Below are positions 57,109 through 64,000 of a DNA stretch of 64,000 nucleotides, in pieces. The first letter of the stretch is position 1. Each line of letters opens with the position of its first letter. The stretch lies in assembly GCA_037962975.1 (NCBI GenBank), contig CM075670.1:231378242-231442241 (forward strand). Reading direction: 5' to 3'. Both the position numbers and the translations under genes were made by a program. This DNA is from Clitoria ternatea (taxonomy: Eukaryota; Streptophyta; Magnoliopsida; Fabales; Fabaceae). The notes under the pieces were generated by a model, which was given only the letters and a program-made list of their open reading frames with translations, was not told where the DNA came from and ran no database searches.

Positions 57109-58056
57109 TTATTGAGGAAGTTTGGCCATCTGTTGAGTTAAGGCTTCGATCTGTTGGGTCAAAATTTTGTTTTGAGCTAAAATAGCATCAGAAGTATTCA
57201 AGTCCAGAATTCCTTTCTTTTGTACTTGCTGCCTATCATGCTGTGCTTGATAATCTGTGGATGACAAAGCTTCTATGATTCTGGTTGCTTGGTCAGCATC
57301 TACTGTCATCATTGTTCCACCAGCAGCAGCATCTAGAATCATCTTTGTATCAGGCCTTAGACCATTGTAGAAAATGTTCAGCTGCGCTATATCTTCAAAT
57401 CCATGATTTGGACATTTGCGCAATAAGGACTTGAATCTGTCCCATGCTTCACAAAAAGGTTCTTCCATTCCTTGATGGAAAGTTGAAATGTCAGACTTTG
57501 CTTTTATGAATCTTGACGGTGGAAAGAAACGAAACAAGAATTTCTCCTCCACACTAGACCAATTATTCAAGCTTTGGTTTGGATGGGATTGTAACCATTC
57601 TTTGGCCTTTCCAGCTAGAGAAAATGGGAACAACCGGAGGTATGCTGATTCAAGATCTCCTTGCTCAAAGCCTATAGTACCTACCAATTCATAAAATGTA
57701 GCTAAGTGAGTATATGGGTCTTCATGTGACATTCCAGTAAATTGGTGAGCACTAATCAAACTAAGAAATGCTGGTTTCATTTCCAAAGCTCTGGTTTGTG
57801 GGATTGCTATGCTTGAAAAATATCTAGGTCCTTGTTGATTGGCATAGTCTCCCAAGGTACGCCTTGGTGGCTGATGTCCTTCAATATTTGCTTCAGATTT
57901 TGGAATTGTTGTTGGTGTTGAAATTGGAGAAGAAGAAGAAGAAGATTGGTCCTCCTCTTGTTGTGCTTTTGCTTTGGCTTTGATTTTCTTCAAAGTCTTT
58001 TCAATTTCAGGATCTATTTCAGCCTGTTCTTTGAATCCCTGACTTCTTAATATCAT
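57109..58056 (-). CDS. Element F gag, N-terminal part, ending at a stop codon
   Basis: I start it at 58056 (MILRSQGFKEQAEIDPEIEK). The frame stays open to 58134, but the extra residues are hydrophobic and run towards the primer site. A charged N-terminus and a Ser/Thr/Pro stretch precede the Athila-type capsid region (PAFLSLISAHQF, EDPYTHLATFYEL, LFPFSLAGKAKEWL). The frame meets TAA at 57109-57111, before the zinc knuckle, and continues in the same frame beyond it. A stop inside gag is not where retroelements place a regulated gag/pol boundary, so I read it as a single Gln CAA-to-TAA change that disables this copy unless read through. Confidence 0.9.
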   Translation of the reverse strand: MILRSQGFKEQAEIDPEIEKTLKKIKAKAKAQQEEDQSSSSSSPISTPTTIPKSEANIEGHQPPRRTLGDYANQQGPRYFSSIAIPQTRALEMKPAFLSLISAHQFTGMSHEDPYTHLATFYELVGTIGFEQGDLESAYLRLFPFSLAGKAKEWLQSHPNQSLNNWSSVEEKFLFRFFPPSRFIKAKSDISTFHQGMEEPFCEAWDRFKSLLRKCPNHGFEDIAQLNIFYNGLRPDTKMILDAAAGGTMMTVDADQATRIIEALSSTDYQAQHDRQQVQKKGILDLNTSDAILAQNKILTQQIEALTQQMAKLPQ

Positions 58057-58164
58057 AAGCAAAGCTAGCAAAGGAGAGGTTAACCAAGAAATTGATAGTA
58101 AACAACACAAAAATGCAATACGTACAGTATTCACACACCGTAATAACTTAATTCAATTACTTCG

Positions 58165-58184
58165 ATCCCCGGCGGACGGCGCCA
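58165..58184 (-). other. Element F primer-binding site (tRNA-Asp)
   Basis: The minus strand reads TGGCGCCGTCCGCCGGGGAT six bases inside the 5' LTR. This agrees closely with the tRNA-Asp complement used by Athila-type elements and differs from the initiator-Met sites of B, C and E. Confidence 0.85.
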
Positions 58185-58190
58185 AAAACT

Positions 58191-59756
58191 TGCTGGTGTA
58201 TTTTAAGAGAATCAAGTTTGTATAATACACTCAAAGAAACGTGCCAAGTTTTAAACACGGTAGTTGTAGTTATAAAAGATATCGTTCCCACTAAGGATCG
58301 TCAGCAATTGAAACTTAAAGGATTACGGCAGATTAAAACGATTGTTTTCATGGTTTTGAGTTCACACTATAAACGATAATATATGAACGATTATGCAGTG
58401 AAATAAAAGGAGTTTATCTAATTGTAAAAGCTGGGATTAGGATTCACCGATCTTACCTTCCGATGCATAACGTATATTCATGAAAACGGAGTTTGAACTA
58501 TAATGCTTTACATCACAATCAAAGTCATTCGTATCAATTCCTTGACTACGAAATTCATAAGAACAGATTTGATAACGTCAATCCCTTGATCGTTTCAATT
58601 CTATTCCAGCATTACGACCGATTGTTTGGACGTTCAATGCGTTAAATACCATCCCTGGTTATTTACTCACATTGAGCATTTCATTTAGATCTGTTTTCGA
58701 AAGTTATTTTCCAACAACAAACGTAAACTTAATTCAAGAAACTAGTGATCAAGTAGATTCAAGCATTAAACGTAAAATGAAATACCAAAAATCATAGAAC
58801 AAGTTTACCCGAATCATGAATATATCATTTATGATCTTCAAGTAAGAAAAGCTACATCCAATCCCATGGAGATGTTTAGCCACTCATGGTGGTCATTACA
58901 GCTTAGAAAAGAAGAAGAAGAGAAGAGTACAAAAAGTTTCTATCTATCCCCCTTTTCTCAGCCGCCATGCAGTAAGCTTATATAAAAGAAAACTCGCTCA
59001 AGCGAGTTTATATTTCGCTCAGGCGATGAGCATTCTTCAGCACGAAGGAAATCCACGTCCTGCTTCATTATGGGCTTGATTCGCTCAAGCGGTCTAGATT
59101 CGCCTAAGCGAATCTTCATATCTGATACTTTATGCCATTTCGCTTGAGCCATGTCTTCATAAACTGCAGCGAGCCCTTTTAAAATTTGGTTCTGGACAAA
59201 TTCCGCTTGAGCGAAATAGTGCCGCTCAAGCGCCCTTCACATTGTTGCATTCTGGAAGAAATTCGCTGGCTTCTTTATTCACAACGCTTGAGCAAAACTA
59301 CTGCTAGTCCATTCTGTTCCAATCTCGCTCAAGCGGCCTCAGTGGTCGCTCGGGCGAATACTTCATTTTCAATACTGGCTTGATTTCGCCTGGGCGTATC
59401 ACTCCTCGCTCAAGCGAGTCTTGACCTGATACTATTTATTTGTTAAGTTTATGTCTCGCCCAAGCGGGTGCTTCAATTTTTCCTCAGCGATCATGATTCG
59501 CTCAAGCTATATACCCTCCGCTTGAGCGAATATCACTCTGTTTGCTCAACTCTTGGTGATTTTCTTCATTTCTTTTCTTTTCTTCTTTCTTCTTTGAATT
59601 TTCCTGAAATTGTAACAAAATTAGCCAATCAACCTGTACAATGTTCATATCACTATTTCTTTTCTATTTAGCTTACAAAATTGACAAACATTGTACATTA
59701 TATCCAATTTACGCTTCATTAATCATGCAAAATATAGGTAAATTGGACATCTATCA
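58191..59756 (-). repeat. Element F 5' LTR (1566 bp)
   Basis: Pairwise comparison by eye with 46882-48447 shows about five single-base differences and no indel. It carries the same palindromic array upstream of its TATA box. Confidence 0.96.
58978..58986 (-). promoter_or_regulatory. TATA box of element F 5' LTR
   Basis: The minus strand reads TTTTATATAAGC. The nearest palindromic unit (8-bp arms) ends only a few bases upstream of it, and the array extends about 550 bp further upstream, so the array fills the U3 promoter region. Confidence 0.7.
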
Positions 59757-60903
59757 TAGACGCAGAACAAGATCCTCAATCGAAGCAATTGTAGCTTCGC
59801 CCTTAGGAGTCCACACGAGCACTCCCACCAGAAAAACAGAGCTCTGAATGCTAGTACGGAAATTTGTTTTGGTCTAATTTCTGAGCAGTAGCCTATGAGC
59901 ATCTCATGCTCTATATATAGGCTTAGGTCTTGACCTGAGCTCTCATTAAACATTGGGCTCCTTACTCATTCTAAATGAGTTAGGCCCAAAATAGTTTTAT
60001 TTTCAGTCCAACTAAAATAAAACTATCCTCTGGTGGGCTTACTCTATGTGTGTGACCCTATAGGTAAAATATTCGGTTATATTAATAATAAACTATTTTA
60101 TTATTAATATAAAATAAGAGCAGTATCTAGCAATACATCATTATGTCTGAATATTATTTATCATCGACATGACCTATAAGTGATAATTGTTTTATATATC
60201 TATTCCTTTTGTCACGATATCTAATTGGGCCCAAGGCATGGTCGTCGTCATCCTTGTATGGCCCAATTCATTTTACTTGATACCAAAGTAGACTTTATAG
60301 AATAAATATCTAATATTTATTCGTTCTAGCATGGTCATGCATTTTATTAGTCTCACTCCATCAAGTGGCCTATAGATATCACTCCTGTCACATAGGAGAG
60401 ACAAATTCCATCTACATCACTCACATCCCTCTGCATAATTTATCTATTGCCTAATCACAATCTTTATGGTCATCTTATTATAGATAACGTTTGATTGTAT
60501 TAAAACAATAAACTCCTTATGTAGGAATCGTAGTGACTTCAGGTCGAAGGACTACATACCATTATCACATTGAGAACCGTTTATGACACTTATGTAACGA
60601 TCCATGCAACGTTCTCATGGTGGGTCTGTCCAGTACAATATTACCCTTAATGTGTACCCGTGTAAAGACTTGATATCATATATCCATGATTTATGAGATC
60701 AAATCATCAGTACATTTACACACTAATCTTAATGTATTTACATGTCCCCATGTAAATACTTGATTAGGGACATTTTAGGAATAATTCTCATATGACCTAT
60801 TATTCCAGGATAAATAGCATTTGTCTAAAACTGAAAATACTAATTTTATTAATAAGATAAAATTGATACATTAATAACTCGTAGTGCATACACCAACACG
60901 TTC

Positions 60904-61604
60904 GTCATCGTTGGACAAATAGATCCCTGTCGTTAAGGAAGTGTTAACATCCGTTAGAGTCACCTGTCGTGGATCGTTAAATCCCAATAGGGATGCCACG
61001 TCTCTAACAAAATGATGTCATTTTTGTCTCTGAAAGCCAACGCATATTTATTAAACCAATGCGACGCCGTTTTGGGTAAACCTGACCTATTTTCTTCTTT
61101 CACCTTCTTCTCGTCACCGTTCTGCGCTTCTTCTTCTCCTTCTTCAGCATTTAGTTCCGATCACCAACCTCTCTATATTTTTCCTTCCTTCTTCAACGTC
61201 CATCAGCATTATCCCTTTCCTTATCATTGTGGCTTGTCCTTCTCTTCTAATAGACCATCACAAACACTAACACTTCCCCTTTGTTCCTTAAACCTGAGAC
61301 CCTCTCCTTCTTTGCATGTGCCTTCTATAGCTTCTATAACCACCAAAACACTTGTTTTGCTTCATTATTAGTATCCTGCTGCAAACTTCCCTGTGATTGT
61401 GGTGGCTGAAGCAAACCCATCATGGAAGGTAGGAGTCAGGGATCGTCGTCCTCATCTTCCAGCCAATCTTGACGCCGGCTTCATTGCCATTGTGGCGACC
61501 CACCAGCCCAACACGTGTCTCACACAGTGAATAACCCCAACCACCAGTTCTGGACATGTGCACAACTTCGAGGAGCCTAATGTGATTTCTTTTCTTGGGT
61601 CCAA
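60904..61604. other. Unclassified DNA between solo LTR G and the E-related LTR
   Basis: It joins 46615-46753 once G and F are removed. It includes a C/T-rich stretch (about 61090-61260) with a short open frame on + (61012-61371) that has no recognisable domain and a low-complexity Ser/Phe/Pro composition; I do not call it a gene. It could be an old DNA transposon or the pre-insertion locus. Confidence 0.45.
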
Positions 61605-64000
61605 TGTAACACCCCCTATATACACGAGATATATATATTCTTATGGCTTTTAAAAACTTTAGAAAGATATACATATTTATCACTCATTATCTCGCGTATA
61701 CAAGGGCGTATATAAATTTGATTTCCTTTGAATATTGAAAGTAAAAAGAGTGTTGTCTTTCAATATTGTTCATAACGATAAAATGAACCTTCAGAAAATC
61801 ATAAGTAATAAAGGATTACAGTATCATATCCAAATGATAAGGTTTATCAAAGTTTAACATTTACCTTGAATTACAATCATCCAATTTAATATTCTAATAA
61901 GGTAAACTAAAACTAAAGATTTAATACCTCTACTACGACTGTAACCAATCATTTCCTAGTCTTCGAACCATGTGGCTTTGAATCCTACTCTTGTCACATC
62001 TCTTCTCTTATCACATTGAGGATAAGACCAATTTACCCTCTTATAATTACATCATTTCATCTTGAACTGCTAGCTATATATCACATAGCATATATTTTGG
62101 ACATAAATTCAAACAAGAAGAAGTGAAAAATAGAATATAATACTTTACAAATAAGACATAAGCCAAAGGGTTTTCACAAACAAACATAATAATATCAGTT
62201 ATAATCTCATACACATTCAATTATAAATATAGGGTTTTTATACACGTAACAATTATACTTTCATTCATAACCACCCACACTGAAGGTCATAATCACATGT
62301 ATGTCATGCAATGCTTTTAATACTATCTCATTCAGTTTATGCATGTGGGCCCTTAAAGTTTTAATTTGCATTGGGCCAACCAGGAGTTTACACTATTCTA
62401 TAATTCCGGATAATAATAACATAAATGCCTTCATGGAATATGAACAGTTTAACTGGCATGGAAACACTTAGAGACTAGTCAGACTGAGAAGGTTTTTATT
62501 ATGAAAGTACCTGACACTAGGGGGCGACCCCAGGTCCCCTGAAGCACCCTTTCACACTCTTTCATCCCAAGACTCACAATTAAGCCTCCTCTAATGTATC
62601 CTCGGTTTCTATAATCCGTCCCCAGGCAATATCACATCTCATTTCTCTTTAATGATTCATGATGCATGAACTACTCGTGTATTGAGTTGGTTAAGACTTT
62701 TAGAAACTCAAGTATAAATTATATCTTCGGGGCCTACAAATCACAACATAACCACCCCGATAAACTGCACATTTCCAAACTTTTAAATAAGTTCTGCCAC
62801 ATGTAGAAGAATTTCAGTACAGTTTTCTTTATCATTCATAAATCATTATTATTATGATTTGAGTTTCAAAGTCTTAATATATATTCCAAACCTTCTTTAG
62901 GGCATTTATAGGAAATTAATTTACTTTAGACACAAGTTTGAATTATCGATCTTTTTCCATCTTTAATTATAATAATTGATAAATATATAATAAAACACTT
63001 TTGAAATTAAAACTCTTATTTTCAAAAGTTTAAAATGAAATATTATTAAAGTATCTCATTTCCATTTAAGAATCAAATATGTTCATATATATACATATAT
63101 GAATATATTATTTTCATAAAATAATTTTTTTAACAACTTAAAATTATTCTAAAATTTAATTAAATAATTTATTTTGAAAGATAAAAGTAAGTTATAGAAA
63201 TTATATACTTTTCTTGAAAATTAAGAAAAATTTCTTAACAATAATCTGAATAAATATTGAGAAATTATTATAAATAATTTCTTTTAAAGTAATACTTTAA
63301 AGAATAAGAGATAAGTACATTCTTACTGAGTTTTAGCTTTCCGCCATGCTTGTTGTATGCTCAAACTCCACATCACAAGATCATCAATCACAATCAAATA
63401 TTGTAATATCGTTAATCACAATCAAATATCATCAATCACAAATATTATCAATTATAATCAAATCAAATAAATATTATTCATAAATATCATAATTTAAAGT
63501 TTAATAGTTATTTAATTTAATAAACTTAATTTCAAGTCCTTATAGTTCATTCCTCACACAGGTCTATGTAAGTCCATATAGGTTATAATACTCCAAGTCC
63601 TTGCATAGGTTTAGTCCGGTCCGTATAAGTTATAAAAGTCCAGATCCTTGCATAGGGTTAGTCCAGTTCGTATAGGTTATAATGGTCTAGATCCTTGCAT
63701 AGGTTTAGTCTAGTCCATATAGGTTATAATAGTCCAGATCCATGCATAGGTATTTCAAAATAAGTTACACAAGATACTAAATTTATTATTAATTTTAAGT
63801 TGAAAAGTTATTATTCATTATTATTAAATTTAAAAGGAGTAGGGGACTCATCCTATTATTTTTATGTCTTTTCATATTATATTTCTAACCCACTCCCTCT
63901 TACCTCTTATATCTTGATTCGTTATTGAAAGTCCGTGCGCATCTCATCTCTGAATTCTAAAACATACCAATTTCATTTTAATATAGTTATAAGATAAAAA
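61605..64000 (-). repeat. LTR related to element E, minus orientation, cut by the window end
   Basis: It starts TGTAACACCCCC. From about 62130 onward its minus strand follows E's LTR in order: CTTTATTGC-TATG, CCAACCAGGAGTTTACACT, GACTAGTC, CAAGCATG-GGAAAGC and others. The first 500 bp diverge from E. Tandem units of about 50 bp containing CCTTGCATAGG (63540-63760) match E's CCTATGCAAGG repeats. No internal domain is in the window, so whether it is a solo LTR or the edge of a full element is unknown. Confidence 0.8.

Larger units (their letters stand above)
46882..59756 (-). mobile_element. Element F: young Athila/Calypso-type Ty3/gypsy retrotransposon (12.9 kb)
   Basis: LTRs are both 1566 bp (TGCTGGTG...TCTATCA) with about five differences by eye. 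TSD is TAGAC (46877-46881 and 59757-59761). On the minus strand the order is 5' LTR, tRNA-Asp primer site, gag, pol, a spacer rich in palindromes, an env-position ORF, a non-coding tail, the polypurine tract and the 3' LTR. A tRNA-Asp primer site, a DLGASINLMP protease and an extra ORF after pol are marks of the Athila/Calypso lineage. Only one stop codon interrupts gag-pol, which fits recent insertion. Confidence 0.96.
46754..60898 (-). mobile_element. Solo LTR G (about 1265 bp without F), split by element F
   Basis: Left end is TGTTAGGG and right end is CACCAACA; on the minus strand it begins TGTTGGTGTATGC and ends CCCTAACA. Flanks CATTC (46749-46753) and CGTTC (60899-60903) could be a TSD with one change. 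A TATA box on the minus strand (CCTATATATAG, about 59910-59921) supports minus orientation. It is non-coding. The superfamily is not determined; the TGTTGG start would suit a Copia LTR, but this is a guess. Sequence from 59762 to 60898 is its 5' part, 46754 to 46881 its 3' part. Confidence 0.55.

Noticed and set aside
61012..61371. A 119-residue + frame
   Set aside because: Low-complexity Ser/Phe/Pro composition from a C/T-rich tract, no recognisable domain, no supporting promoter or intron signals.

Overview
The window is plant nuclear DNA made almost entirely of nested LTR retrotransposons. I find no cellular protein gene, rRNA or tRNA gene. The element types (chromodomain-bearing Ty3/gypsy, a Tat-type element with an antisense gene, an Athila/Calypso-type element with a tRNA-Asp primer site) point to a flowering plant, most likely a eudicot. 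A legume is plausible, but I cannot prove it from the sequence.

Layout of the left 46 kb. Element A (Tat-type Ty3/gypsy, + strand) is the oldest layer. Its pol enters at base 1, is broken at 424 and resumes at 39633. A 3' tandem repeat, an antisense gene with its own TATA box and intron, a polypurine tract and the 3' LTR (45246-46048) follow. Element B (chromovirus, - strand, 425-39627, TSD ATGCC) sits inside A's integrase. B is itself broken by four insertions: C (991-13642, non-autonomous with 5-kb LTRs, TSD AGGGA) and D (13791-17532, solo LTR, TSD TCAAG), both in B's 3' LTR; E (22998-33308, chromovirus, + strand, TSD TAATG), in B's gag zinc-knuckle region; and a solo LTR of B's own family (33880-36460, TSD GCCTT), also in B's gag. 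C's 5' LTR carries a further solo LTR (8853-9656, TSD GCATT) of A's family. Nesting is therefore four deep.

Layout of the right 18 kb. A degraded reverse-transcriptase relic (46130-46614) is followed by unclassified DNA holding a probable solo LTR G (46754-60898). G is split by F (46882-59756, Athila/Calypso-type, - strand, TSD TAGAC), the youngest element. F's two LTRs are both 1566 bp with about five differences by eye, and it has a nearly intact gag-pol and an extra env-position ORF. Unclassified DNA (60904-61604) and the start of an E-related LTR (61605-64000) end the window.

The most unusual content is not the proteins. Several unrelated LTR families carry dense arrays of short inverted repeats whose loop or core is constant while the stems change in a compensating way. 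In D the loop is ATCGYAAC. In B's LTRs the loop is CTGCTT. In D, F's LTRs and F's pol-env spacer the unit is the palindrome TCGCYYRRGCGA. C's LTRs instead carry about 40 copies of CCGAGTG(A/G)AA in one half and many copies in the opposite orientation in the other half. I know of no established role for any of these.
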